This document shows positions 30,035 through 38,485 of a stretch of DNA of 64,000 nt, piece after piece (positions within the stretch are counted from its first letter, which is position 1; every line of letters begins with the position of its first letter). The position numbers were made by a program, and so were the translations under genes. A model generated the notes under the pieces. The model saw nothing but the letters and a program-made list of their open reading frames with translations. It was not told where the DNA came from and did no database searches. Source of the DNA: Brevibacterium mcbrellneri ATCC 49030 (lineage in GTDB: Bacteria > Actinomycetota > Actinomycetes > Actinomycetales > Brevibacteriaceae); contig NZ_ADNU01000018.1 in the NCBI RefSeq assembly GCF_000178455.1, forward strand, positions 1-64,000, written 5' to 3'.

Positions 30035-30076
30035 CAAGCGGTCCACTCACATGCGACAATGTGAGTGGACCGCTTG
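30035..30076. terminator. Perfect 18-bp hairpin after the acyl-CoA synthetase
   Basis: An 18-bp perfect stem (30035-30052 with 30059-30076) has a GCGACA loop. No T-run follows, so it is either a strong Rho-independent-like terminator lacking the tail or an RNA-stability element. A 7-bp CAAAGTT/AACTTTG inverted repeat at 30114-30144 lies between it and the next gene and may belong to that promoter. Confidence 0.6.
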
Positions 30077-30197
30077 TGCTGTACCGGGTCCCGAACATGT
30101 TCCAAGACTCATACAAAGTTAAACAAAGTAAACTCTCAACTTTGAATGGCAGAGTAGTGGGGCTAAGCGCACTGACTTTTGTGGTGAAGGGAGACGC

Positions 30198-32504
30198 GTG
30201 GGGACGCGGACACGAAAAGATGAGACCAAGAGCCTGCTGAACTACCCGCGGGCCGGGCACACGGGATGGGCCAAATGGTTCCCATCGTTGCGTCTGGTTG
30301 GCTTGGGTATTTTGACCGGTTTCGTTCTCATCATTGGTCTTTTCACCGTTGGTTACCTCAGCACATCGATCCCCGAGCCCAACGCCGAAGCGGCAGGTCA
30401 GACTTCCACCGTGTACTACGACGACGGAAAAACCGTGATCGGTACCTTCAAAGTTGAAGACCGCAAGAGCGTAGACATTCAAAACATCTCGCCCAGCATG
30501 CAACAGGCCGCGATCGCCGCAGAAGACCAGTCGTTTTATGAAAACCGCGGTATCAGCGTCAAGGGTTTGTCTCGTGCCGCCGTGGGTGTCATCACTGACA
30601 ATTACGCTGGTGGTGGGTCCACCATCACACAGCAGTACGTCAAGAACTACTATCTGACCAACGAGAAAACGCTCACGCGTAAGCTCAAGGAAATGTTCAT
30701 CGCGATCAAGATCGACCAAGAGAAGTCTAAAGACCAAATCATGGCCGATTACCTCAACACCATCTTCCTGGGACGAAAGTCCTACGGAATTGAAGTCGCG
30801 GCACACAACTACTTTGACACCTCGGCGAAAGAACTCACGGTAGAACAGTCCGCCCTGCTAGCAGCGATGATCCAGCAACCCAGCTTGGCTGACCCGTCCG
30901 AACACCCTGAAAAATACGAAAGCCGCTTCCGGTACGTTCTCAACAACATGGCCGAAAACGGGTTCATCACTTCAGAAGATGCGAAGAACGCGCAAATGCC
31001 CGAGGTGAAAAAACCGCGATCGGACAACGAACGTTTGGGACAGGCTGGCTACATGATGGACGCCGTTCGATCCGAACTGAAGAAACAGGGCATGAGCGAC
31101 GACCAGATTGACCGTGGCGGACTGAAGATCACGTCCACATTCAACCGCGACATGATGCGTGACGCTCAAGATGCGATCGACACGTTACCCAAAATGAAAA
31201 AGGGTATGCACGCGGGACTTACCTCAATTGACCCCGCAACTGGTGAGGTCAAGGCGTTTTACGGTGGCCCTAAATACTTTGAACGGATGCAGAACAACTC
31301 GACGCAAGACACCGCGCAGGCTGGGTCTACGTTTAAGCCGTTTGCGCTAGTTGCGGGGTTGGAAGCGGGTTACCGTCTGAACGACACGTTTAATGGATCA
31401 GCTGTGACCTTCCCCAATAACGGGAACCCGTGGACACCAAAGAACTACGGTGGTGCGTCCTATGGTTCGGTGACGTTGCTCAAGGCGACGCAGAGCTCCA
31501 TCAACACGGCGTACGCACAGCTCAACATCAATGTTGGTCCGGATAAGACCCGCGATGTAGCTGTTCGCGCTGGCCTGCCTGAAAACACGTTCGGGCTCGA
31601 AGGCAACGCCGCAAACGTGCTAGGTACTGCAAGTCCAACGACGCTGCAGATGGCTTCGGCTTTCTCAACCTTCGCAGCTGAAGGTATGTACCGGTCGCCT
31701 CACTTTGTGCGCGAAGCCGTAGACCCAAGCGGTGAAACACTGTACAAGCCCGACACCAAAGGTGAGCGTAAGTTCGAACAGGACATCATGGCGGAAACCA
31801 CGTATGCCCTGTCGCAGGTGATTCAGAGTGGGTCGGGATCGTACGCGCAAAACCTGGGACGCCCAGCGGCCGGTAAGACTGGTACGTCCTCGGATGCGTA
31901 TTCAGCGTGGTTCGTGGGGTACACCCCGGAACTTTCAACCGCTGTGTCCCTCTTCCGTGAAGACGAAGAAGGTCGTCCGCAGAGGATCGGGTCCTACGGT
32001 GGACGTGGCGAAGTCACGGGTGGGTCATTCCCTGTCCAAGTGTGGACAAAGTACATGAGTGATGCTTTAGAGGGAAAGCCCAAGAGCAAGTTCCCTAAGC
32101 GACCTGACCTGCCTGATAAGGAAAAGCCAACGAATAAGTCGGGAGTTTCAAAGTCCGCACCCAAGAGCAACTCGTCAGGTTCGTCAAGCAAGAAACGGAG
32201 CGATAAGGACGACTCGAAGGACAACAAGGACAATAAGGACGACGAAAAGAAGCCTGAAGACCAGAATGAATCAGACGATTCAGACAAGGATTTAGGCGAC
32301 TCAGATGATTCGGGTGACAAGGGCTCTGAGGACAAGGGTGATTCCTCCGGGAACGACTCAGGTGGCAAGAAACCAGGGAACGACAAACCTGGTGGCGAAG
32401 ATGGCAAGAACCCACCTAAGCAAAAAGAACCCAAGAAGCCACAGCCCAAGTCGAACTCTGACGGCAAATCTAAGTCGTCGAAATCCTCAACCACCACAGG
32501 GTAG
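30198..32504 (+). CDS. ponA: Class A penicillin-binding protein (transglycosylase/transpeptidase)
   Basis: A 768-residue bifunctional peptidoglycan synthase. It has a short cytoplasmic N-terminus and one membrane helix (LGILTGFVLIIGLFTVGYL). The GT51 domain holds IAAEDQSFYENRG and GGSTITQQYVKNYY. The transpeptidase motifs are STFKPF (SxxK), SIN (SxN) and KTGTSS. The last ~130 residues are a Lys/Ser/Asp/Gly/Pro-rich disordered extracytoplasmic tail. GTG start with GAAGGGAGAC upstream. It lies upstream of the membrane protein and rpsF, as ponA1 does in mycobacteria. Confidence 0.95.
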   Translation: MGTRTRKDETKSLLNYPRAGHTGWAKWFPSLRLVGLGILTGFVLIIGLFTVGYLSTSIPEPNAEAAGQTSTVYYDDGKTVIGTFKVEDRKSVDIQNISPSMQQAAIAAEDQSFYENRGISVKGLSRAAVGVITDNYAGGGSTITQQYVKNYYLTNEKTLTRKLKEMFIAIKIDQEKSKDQIMADYLNTIFLGRKSYGIEVAAHNYFDTSAKELTVEQSALLAAMIQQPSLADPSEHPEKYESRFRYVLNNMAENGFITSEDAKNAQMPEVKKPRSDNERLGQAGYMMDAVRSELKKQGMSDDQIDRGGLKITSTFNRDMMRDAQDAIDTLPKMKKGMHAGLTSIDPATGEVKAFYGGPKYFERMQNNSTQDTAQAGSTFKPFALVAGLEAGYRLNDTFNGSAVTFPNNGNPWTPKNYGGASYGSVTLLKATQSSINTAYAQLNINVGPDKTRDVAVRAGLPENTFGLEGNAANVLGTASPTTLQMASAFSTFAAEGMYRSPHFVREAVDPSGETLYKPDTKGERKFEQDIMAETTYALSQVIQSGSGSYAQNLGRPAAGKTGTSSDAYSAWFVGYTPELSTAVSLFREDEEGRPQRIGSYGGRGEVTGGSFPVQVWTKYMSDALEGKPKSKFPKRPDLPDKEKPTNKSGVSKSAPKSNSSGSSSKKRSDKDDSKDNKDNKDDEKKPEDQNESDDSDKDLGDSDDSGDKGSEDKGDSSGNDSGGKKPGNDKPGGEDGKNPPKQKEPKKPQPKSNSDGKSKSSKSSTTTG

Positions 32505-32572
32505 ACATGACACTATGAGTGGGTAGGGGCCACCGCGCGTGCGTAAGAGACACCTCGGGACGGAAGACAAGA

Positions 32573-33901
32573 GTGAAGGCGACATCCATGTACTCACCTG
32601 CTGAGCTTGCAGGCATTCCGCGTGGAAAATTCGTGGGTCCGGCAAACCGTCGGTACTTGATCACGAACGCGGTGGCGCTTCTGGCTCTGCTCTTCCTCAA
32701 CCTGATGGCTGGTGTTGTGAAGCAGGCGCCCTGTTTTGGCAAAGGGTATGAACTACCCAGTGCGGTTTTTCGAGTGTGTCAGTCGCCCCTGGCCACAGCC
32801 CTGGGCGCACCCGGCACGCCCAGCACGGACGGCACCACACAGTTGATCGCGAGCAGCGTGTTCACCGACTATTTTGTTCGCGCATTCGGGTCAGGTGACA
32901 GTGTCACTACTGCGATGATGCTGGCGGTGGGGGTCAACGCATGTGCGTGGATTGTCACGGGTTGTTTGCTGTTTCGGATTTTTGCCGATGCGGGCCGGCA
33001 ATGGTTGGTGTTCGTGTTTGCGTCGCCCATGATTGCGCTCACGCTTGGCCAGTCATTCGACCCAGTGGGCATCATGTTTGTTGTTGCCGCGTGGTTCCTG
33101 CTGCTGGAACGGCGCGACGGGGATGCTCTGAACGGGGTTCCTGGAGCTCCTGTGCTGGCCGGGATTGCTGTTGTCGCGGCAGTGTTTGTGCAACCGTTTG
33201 CCGTAGTGGTTGGGGCTGCCCTTATCACGTGGCTACTGTTGTCGGGGCGCAAGAGCGATGCGCTGAATCTGGCCGGTGTCGCGACTATTCTTATGGGTCT
33301 TCTGGTGATGCTCGACGCATCACTCACCGAACGGATCCGGCAGGCGTTTACATCCGGAGTGACCTGGGGTTCTGTTGGTTCCCTTGTGGGTTCACGAGTC
33401 GATCACAACGTGATTGTGGTGCTTTCGCTCCTGGCGTGGATTGGCGCCGTGGCACTGACATTGGTTCTTTTGCAGAAAGCCGGTGTGACACGGCCGTCGC
33501 TTCCGCTGCTTGTCAGCGTGTGCGTGGGGTGGGCGCTGTTGACGCTGCCGTCGTCGCCAACGAGTTTGGCTCTGTGGGCCCTGCCGTTCTTTGCTCTGGT
33601 TGTCCCGTATGTGTGGGCCCACTTGGCATGGAATCTGGCCGAGGTGGCCCTCCTGATCGCAGTGAACCTCAACGTGGCGTTTCATTTGGAAAAAGCCACG
33701 GGACTGAGCGACGCGTGGTTGGCGTTCCTGACGATTGTGCGATTGGGGCTTGTAGGGCTCATGGTGACGTATGTGTGTAGCGAACGTGGGGGTGTATCCC
33801 AGAGTTCTGTGTCCAGCGAGCCCTCAACCCACGAACAGTCGAAAACAGAGACCGAGGTGGCTGCCACCTCGGCGGTTGCCCCAGACTCCCAAGCCAACTA
33901 G
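32573..33901 (+). CDS. Polytopic membrane protein, Rv0051-like
   Basis: A 442-residue protein with roughly nine to eleven predicted membrane helices, for example NRRYLITNAVALLALLFLNL and VALLIAVNLNVAFHL. A GTG at 32573 with GGAAGACAAGA upstream is preferred to an earlier in-frame GTG at 32519, which has no ribosome site. It corresponds by position to Rv0051 (between ponA1 and rpsF). The hydrophobic pattern resembles polyprenol-dependent glycosyltransferases, but no catalytic motif is clear. The short C-terminus is Ser/Thr/Glu rich. Confidence 0.7.
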   Translation: MKATSMYSPAELAGIPRGKFVGPANRRYLITNAVALLALLFLNLMAGVVKQAPCFGKGYELPSAVFRVCQSPLATALGAPGTPSTDGTTQLIASSVFTDYFVRAFGSGDSVTTAMMLAVGVNACAWIVTGCLLFRIFADAGRQWLVFVFASPMIALTLGQSFDPVGIMFVVAAWFLLLERRDGDALNGVPGAPVLAGIAVVAAVFVQPFAVVVGAALITWLLLSGRKSDALNLAGVATILMGLLVMLDASLTERIRQAFTSGVTWGSVGSLVGSRVDHNVIVVLSLLAWIGAVALTLVLLQKAGVTRPSLPLLVSVCVGWALLTLPSSPTSLALWALPFFALVVPYVWAHLAWNLAEVALLIAVNLNVAFHLEKATGLSDAWLAFLTIVRLGLVGLMVTYVCSERGGVSQSSVSSEPSTHEQSKTETEVAATSAVAPDSQAN

Positions 33902-33961
33902 AATTGACGGGTCTGTGTGCTCTTGGCAATTGAGAGTCCACATACACGCATTTACCCTCCT

Positions 33962-33980
33962 GCCATGGACCGACCATGGC
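33962..33980 (+). promoter_or_regulatory. Candidate S6:S18 leader hairpin of the rpsF operon
   Basis: GCCATGG (33962-33968) and CCATGGC (33974-33980) form a 7-bp stem with loop ACCGA, 28 bases upstream of the rpsF start. An S6:S18-binding mRNA element containing a conserved CCG in a loop or bulge is known from rpsF leaders in other bacteria. The CCG here fits, but the match is short. Confidence 0.45.
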
Positions 33981-34008
33981 CGTAAAGACCAAAGGAGGTG
34001 GGTTACAC

Positions 34009-34299
34009 GTGCGTAAATATGAGCTCATGCTCATTCTTGACTCGGAACTCGACGAGCGTTCCGTAGAAACCACTGTTGAAAAGCTGCTCCACGTCATCCC
34101 CGCAGAAGGCGGAACCGTGGACAACGTAGACATCTGGGGTCGTCGCCGTTTCGCGTACGAAATCCAGAAGAAATCGGAAGGCTACTACGTAGTCGTTGAC
34201 TTCACTGCAAACCCAGACACCACGAAGGAACTTGACCGCCAGCTTGGCATCAACGAAATCGTGGTACGCACCAAGATCGTTCGCCCAGACGCTAAGTAA
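34009..34299 (+). CDS. rpsF: 30S ribosomal protein bS6
   Basis: A 96-residue ribosomal protein: [19 protein letters not shown], then [23 protein letters not shown]. The start is the GTG at 34009, preceded by a strong AAAGGAGG at 33991-33998. An in-frame ATG at 33976 would include that site in the coding region and overlap the leader hairpin. The length is then the family norm. First gene of rpsF-ssb-rpsR-rplI. Confidence 0.97.
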   Translation: MRKYELMLILDSELDERSVETTVEKLLHVIPAEGGTVDNVDIWGRRRFAYEIQKKSEGYYVVVDFTANPDTTKELDRQLGINEIVVRTKIVRPDAK

Positions 34300-34387
34300 A
34301 ACTAGCTCGCACACATCCGCTCAATCTCACTATCGTTGAATACAACGCATGTAGATTGAACGAAAACGTCTTCTCAAAGGAGTGCCC

Positions 34388-35023
34388 ATGGCAGGCGACA
34401 CCGTCATCACCGTGGTAGGAAACCTGACCGCTGACCCTGAACTGCGATTCACCCCCAACGGTGCGGCAGTAGCCAACTTCACCGTGGCATCAACTCCGCG
34501 TACCTTTGACCGTGCCTCGGGCGAATTCAAAGATGGCGAAACCCTCTTCTTGCGTTGCTCAGTGTGGCGCGAATTCGCCGAAAACGTCGCTGGGTCACTG
34601 TCCCGCGGCACCCGCGTGGTGGTGCAAGGACGACTGAAGTCGCGCACCTTCGACACAAAAGAAGGAGACCGTCGCACCGTCTTCGAACTCGACGTCGACG
34701 AAATGGGTCCGAGTCTTCGATACGCAACCGCAAGCGTTTCACGTAACGAACGCAGTGGCGGCTACGGAGGCGGCAACCAGGGCGGACCCGGTGGAGGTCA
34801 AGGGGGCCAGGGAGGTCAGGGCAACTGGGGTAACCAGGGTGGCTCTGGCTGGAACAACTCCGGCGGGTCCGGTGGCTATGACGACCAAAGGCAATCCGGC
34901 GGAGGCTGGAACAACTCGGGAAGTGGCTCCGGAAACCAAGACAACGACCCATGGCAGTCATCACGGCCACAGGGTAACCAAGGCGGATGGGGCAACCCAA
35001 CGAACGAAGAACCACCGTTCTAA
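34388..35023 (+). CDS. ssb: Single-stranded DNA-binding protein
   Basis: A 211-residue SSB. The OB fold covers about residues 1-115 ([20 protein letters not shown], then [14 protein letters not shown]). A Gly/Gln/Asn/Ser/Trp-rich flexible linker follows, and the protein ends in the canonical acidic tip EEPPF that recruits partner proteins. ATG at 34388 is chosen because AAAGGAG (34376-34382) precedes it; a GTG at 34382 overlaps that site. Placed between rpsF and rpsR, as usual. Confidence 0.97.
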   Translation: MAGDTVITVVGNLTADPELRFTPNGAAVANFTVASTPRTFDRASGEFKDGETLFLRCSVWREFAENVAGSLSRGTRVVVQGRLKSRTFDTKEGDRRTVFELDVDEMGPSLRYATASVSRNERSGGYGGGNQGGPGGGQGGQGGQGNWGNQGGSGWNNSGGSGGYDDQRQSGGGWNNSGSGSGNQDNDPWQSSRPQGNQGGWGNPTNEEPPF

Positions 35024-35046
35024 AAACTTTTCAACAGGAGATAAAA

Positions 35047-35286
35047 ATGGCAAAGCCGGAAATCCGGAAGCCGATCAAGAAGAAGGCAAACCCGCTCAAG
35101 CCGGGCGAAGCTGCTTCGATCGACTACAAAGACACAGCAACTCTGCGCAAGTTCATTTCTGACCGCGGAAAGATCCGTGCGCGTCGCGTCACTGGTGTAT
35201 CCGTCCAGGAACAGCGCCTGATCGCCAAGGCAGTTAAGAACGCTCGCGAAATGGCACTTCTGCCCTACACGAGCTCAAACCGCTGA
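35047..35286 (+). CDS. rpsR: 30S ribosomal protein bS18
   Basis: A 79-residue ribosomal protein, partner of bS6. Signature: [20 protein letters not shown], then [23 protein letters not shown] start with CAGGAGATAAAA upstream. The sequence has no cysteine zinc ribbon. rplI follows after 17 bp. Confidence 0.97.
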   Translation: MAKPEIRKPIKKKANPLKPGEAASIDYKDTATLRKFISDRGKIRARRVTGVSVQEQRLIAKAVKNAREMALLPYTSSNR

Positions 35287-35303
35287 GGTAGAAGGGAAGA
35301 ACA

Positions 35304-35762
35304 TTGCCTATTCGTAAAGTCATTCTTAACCAAGAAGTTGATGGACTGGGTGCAGCTGGCGACGTCGTCGACGTCAAGGCTGGTTACGCACGCAACCTGC
35401 TGATCCCTCGCGGCTGGGCTTCACCATGGACCGCAGGCGCAGAAAAGCAGATTGAGATCTTGCGTAAAGCACGCCAGGTCCGCCAGATCGCTGACCGCGA
35501 AGCCGCTGTGGAACTCAAGAACAAGCTCGAGTCCACTGTTGCACGCATCGAAATGAAGGCCGGAAAGGGTGGACGCCTCTTTGGTGCCGTCACCCCCGTC
35601 CTCGTTGCTGACGCACTCAAAGAATCCACCGGTCACGAATTTGACCGCCGTCAGGTAGCCCTGACCGGCCACGTCAAGACCTCTGGATCCTACGTCGCAA
35701 CCGTGCGCGTACACGACGAAATCACCGCGAACGCAAAGTTCGACGTGATCGGTAAGGCCTAA
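35304..35762 (+). CDS. rplI: 50S ribosomal protein bL9
   Basis: A 152-residue ribosomal protein with an N-terminal RNA-binding domain (KVILNQEVDGLGAAGDVVDV, AGYARNLLIPRGWA), a long connecting helix and a C-terminal domain (KTSGSYVATVRVHDEITA). TTG start with GAAGGGAAG upstream. Last gene of the rpsF operon, followed by a strong terminator. dnaB, which usually follows rplI, is 5 kb away here. Confidence 0.96.
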   Translation: MPIRKVILNQEVDGLGAAGDVVDVKAGYARNLLIPRGWASPWTAGAEKQIEILRKARQVRQIADREAAVELKNKLESTVARIEMKAGKGGRLFGAVTPVLVADALKESTGHEFDRRQVALTGHVKTSGSYVATVRVHDEITANAKFDVIGKA

Positions 35763-35792
35763 CGAGCCAACCTACCCTTTTGTAGGGAAACA

Positions 35793-35828
35793 CCACGGGC
35801 GTCACAGCATTTGCTGTGACGCCCGTGG
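35793..35828 (+). terminator. Terminator of the rpsF operon
   Basis: A 17-bp perfect stem (35793-35809 with 35812-35828) is followed by CGTTTCT. A smaller CCTAC/GTAGG hairpin precedes it at about 35772-35787. Confidence 0.85.
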
Positions 35829-35838
35829 CGTTTCTAAA

Positions 35839-35891
35839 GCCGGATGACACCTCGGCGACACTTCAATGACGGCCGGATGACACCTCGGCGA
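35839..35891. repeat. 20-bp direct repeat containing the CACCTCGG octamer
   Basis: GCCGGATGACACCTCGGCGA occurs at 35839-35858 and again, identical, at 35872-35891 (33-bp period). The repeats sit between the rplI terminator and the 3' end of the DUF559 gene. Confidence 0.95.
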
Positions 35892-35892
35892 A

Positions 35893-36813
35893 TTACAGCC
35901 CCAAAAACTCCTGCACCTTGACCACCACTGAGTCGAAACTGTGCAGCGACGTCACCCGAATCACCGTCCACCCCAACAAGCTCAGTTCGTAGTACCGTTC
36001 AGTGTCCTTGAGCACCTGGTCCGTGAGTTCAAAGTGATGGCGTCCTTCGTATTCGATTGCGAGCTTGGCAAACGCATAGGCCAAATCTGGGTGGACGAAC
36101 CTGCGAAACTTTTCGATCCACACAGGTGGTGCCACCTGTGGTTCCGGCAAACCAGCCCGCACCAACGCCAGCCGCAAACGAGTTTCCTGTGGTGACGCGA
36201 CCCTTTCGCGCGCCAATGTGAAAGCTTGTTTGAGCGTGGACCAGGAGGGACCTCGGGGGAGGGAGTTGATGAATGTCTCAAGTTCAGCTCGTGTCATTTC
36301 AGCTGGCCTGCGCCACGGACCCAGAATCGCGTCAAGAACTGTGACTAGGTTTTCCACAGGTTCCTGCCGGGCAATGATGCTGAGAATCCCGCCGAGGTCG
36401 TGAATCCGCAGGCCTGCTTTTTCTACTGACATCGTGTTGGAAACGCGGAAGGTGTTGACGTTTGGTCGTTTGATGATGCCTGCGTGCTGGGGCACAGCGA
36501 TGTCGAGTTGTGGCCTGAGCTTAACCGGGAGTCCACGCAAGTATGCAGCACTATTGCCCGTGACCATTGCATGAGGGCGGCCAGTTGTTAAGGATCTGAG
36601 CTGGGTAAACAGTGTCCACCACAGTGGGTCTTGAGTAGCCCACTGCGGAACAGTGACGGTTTGTGTGTGCCGTTTAGACGTGTAGACACCGTGTAATTTT
36701 TGCCCGTGCAGGGTCACGGGTTTGAGGTCTGACTGGTTCAGGCCAAGGGTGCGAGCGTCAGAGAGCTTCAGTGGAAGCGCAAGTTCGCGTTGCCTGCTGG
36801 TGTGGTGTTCCAT
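35893..36813 (-). CDS. DUF559-like protein with AbiEi-type N-terminus
   Basis: A 306-residue protein. The C-terminal third looks like a DUF559/Vsr-type PD-(D/E)XK nuclease fold: SPQETRLRLAL, HPDLAYAFAKLAIEYEGRHHF, then ERYYELSLLGWTVIRVT. The candidate acidic residues are those of PDLAY and EYEG. The N-terminal part resembles the AbiEi-like helical/winged region common in actinobacteria. Its role is unknown; such genes are scattered and often strain-specific. ATG start. It is flanked by direct repeats at its 3' end and palindromes at its 5' side. Confidence 0.7.
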   Translation of the reverse strand: MEHHTSRQRELALPLKLSDARTLGLNQSDLKPVTLHGQKLHGVYTSKRHTQTVTVPQWATQDPLWWTLFTQLRSLTTGRPHAMVTGNSAAYLRGLPVKLRPQLDIAVPQHAGIIKRPNVNTFRVSNTMSVEKAGLRIHDLGGILSIIARQEPVENLVTVLDAILGPWRRPAEMTRAELETFINSLPRGPSWSTLKQAFTLARERVASPQETRLRLALVRAGLPEPQVAPPVWIEKFRRFVHPDLAYAFAKLAIEYEGRHHFELTDQVLKDTERYYELSLLGWTVIRVTSLHSFDSVVVKVQEFLGL

Positions 36814-36875
36814 GCACTGAAGCTAGCGCTGCCCAGGTCTGGTTACTAGGGGGTGTTTTCGTTCTGTGGATAACT

Positions 36876-37007
36876 CGTTTGGATACAGTCGAGAACCTGG
36901 ACTGTATCCAAACGGCCGGATTTTTGGTGTTTTTAGGGGAAAATCCGTGAATGTGGGTGCTTTTGGCTACAGTCGAGTTCAGATCAGGGCCTGGACTGTA
37001 TCGAAAC
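36876..37007. repeat. Duplicated palindromic element
   Basis: A perfect 15-bp inverted repeat (36876-36890 with 36900-36914, loop 9) has a second, degenerate copy. TACAGTCGAG is at 36884-36893 and 36968-36977; an 18-nt block starting CCTGGACTGTATC is at 36896-36913 and, with one mismatch, at 36990-37007. Between them lies an 8-bp CGGATTTT/AAAATCCG inverted repeat (36917-36947). It sits in the 267-bp gap between divergent DUF559 and DUF445 genes. Confidence 0.85.
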
Positions 37008-37080
37008 GAACGGAAGCACCACCCGCTGCAACCCCAAAGGCACCCCAAGGACTAAAGTTGGGGGAGTGGACGCGGAACAC

Positions 37081-38376
37081 ATGAACCAGAACACCCCACC
37101 GTCGCTGGCCACTCCGCCGGGGGAGACACCCGAAGACGAACAGGCCAGACGCGCGGCGCTAGCCCGCATGCGCGCAGTCGCAACGGGGCTGCTCATCCTG
37201 GCAGCCTTGATCTTCATCACCGTCCACCTGTTTACTGACCAGACCGGTGTGTGGGGGTTTGTGTCCAGGGCGTCTGAAGCGGCGATGATCGGTGGCTTGG
37301 CCGACTGGTTCGCTGTCACCGCACTGTTCAGGCACCCCCTTGGGGTTCCCATCCCGCACACCGCGATCATCCCGCGCAAGAAGGACGTGCTTGGCCAATC
37401 CATGTCGACGTTCGTGGCCATGAACTTCTTGCGCGCAGAAACTGTGGCCCCCAAGATCCGTTCCGCTCAGGTGACGAAGCGTGTGGGCACGTGGTTGGCC
37501 GTGAAACGCAATCAGGACATTGTGGTAGAGCGGGCCGGTCAGGGCATTAACTACGTGCTGGCCAGGGTCGATGATTCCGCCATCGAGTCACTCACGCGCA
37601 ACGTTTTAGTCCCTAAACTCATCGCTACGCACAAGTCGCCCGTGGTGGGGCGGCTACTCACAGAGATCGTGCGGGACGGCGCGCACCACCGGCTCGTGGA
37701 TCTAGTGGTGTACGAAGCCCACGTGTGGCTGGAACGGAACCCGCAGGTCATTGAACAGATTGTGGGCGATCGTGCCCCAGAATGGGTGCCCAAGTTCGTC
37801 AACCGGACGGTCGCCTCCCGCCTTCAGACCGAGGTGTTGGGCTGGGTTGCTGACGTGCGCGACGACCGTTACCACCAGGCACGACAGGCACTGGATCGGT
37901 GGTTGCTTGAGTTGTCGCGTGACTTGAGTGAGGATACGTCAATCGCCCAGCGCGCCGAGGTCGTTTTTGATGATCTGTTAGCTCAGGATGGCGTGGTGGA
38001 GTCCGTTTTGGACATCTGGACTTCACTCAAGCGGTTGCTGTACGCGGCCGTTGAAGACAGCGATGGTGAAGTGAAGGCGCGCGTTCGCCAGCTTCTTGCT
38101 GAAACCGCAGACCGCATGCAAAACGACACTGAGTTTGCCACCATGCTGGACCAGAAGTTAGCCACGACGGCTGGGGATTTGACGGAGTCGTTTGGTCCGG
38201 AGCTCGCGTCAGTCATTTCTGACACGATCGCAAGTTGGGACGCCAAGGACGCCGCGGACAAGATCGAACTCTATGTGGGCAAGGACTTGCAGTACATCCG
38301 CATCAACGGAACCGTAGTGGGCGCGTTGGTGGGTCTGCTCATTCACGCGGTTACGGTGCTAGTGCCCGGGCTGTAG
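37081..38376 (+). CDS. DUF445 family membrane protein
   Basis: A 431-residue DUF445 protein. One N-terminal helix (ATGLLILAALIFITVHLF) is followed by the family signature EAAMIGGLADWFAVTALFRHPLGVPIPHTAIIP. A long cytoplasmic helical region follows, and a C-terminal helix (GALVGLLIHAVTVLVPG) ends the protein. Function unknown. ATG at 37081 is preferred; a GTG at 37066 abuts the GGGGGAG purine run too closely to use it. Its promoter probably lies among the palindromes upstream. Confidence 0.85.
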   Translation: MNQNTPPSLATPPGETPEDEQARRAALARMRAVATGLLILAALIFITVHLFTDQTGVWGFVSRASEAAMIGGLADWFAVTALFRHPLGVPIPHTAIIPRKKDVLGQSMSTFVAMNFLRAETVAPKIRSAQVTKRVGTWLAVKRNQDIVVERAGQGINYVLARVDDSAIESLTRNVLVPKLIATHKSPVVGRLLTEIVRDGAHHRLVDLVVYEAHVWLERNPQVIEQIVGDRAPEWVPKFVNRTVASRLQTEVLGWVADVRDDRYHQARQALDRWLLELSRDLSEDTSIAQRAEVVFDDLLAQDGVVESVLDIWTSLKRLLYAAVEDSDGEVKARVRQLLAETADRMQNDTEFATMLDQKLATTAGDLTESFGPELASVISDTIASWDAKDAADKIELYVGKDLQYIRINGTVVGALVGLLIHAVTVLVPGL

Positions 38377-38485
38377 AGCAACACCCCAGCGCAGGATTCC
38401 CGGATCCAGCCACGGAGGTTTTCCCTACCTCAACCTGACGGTCATCTTCCTAGTGGTGTTCCGGGTCCCGTACAACGATAGAAGC

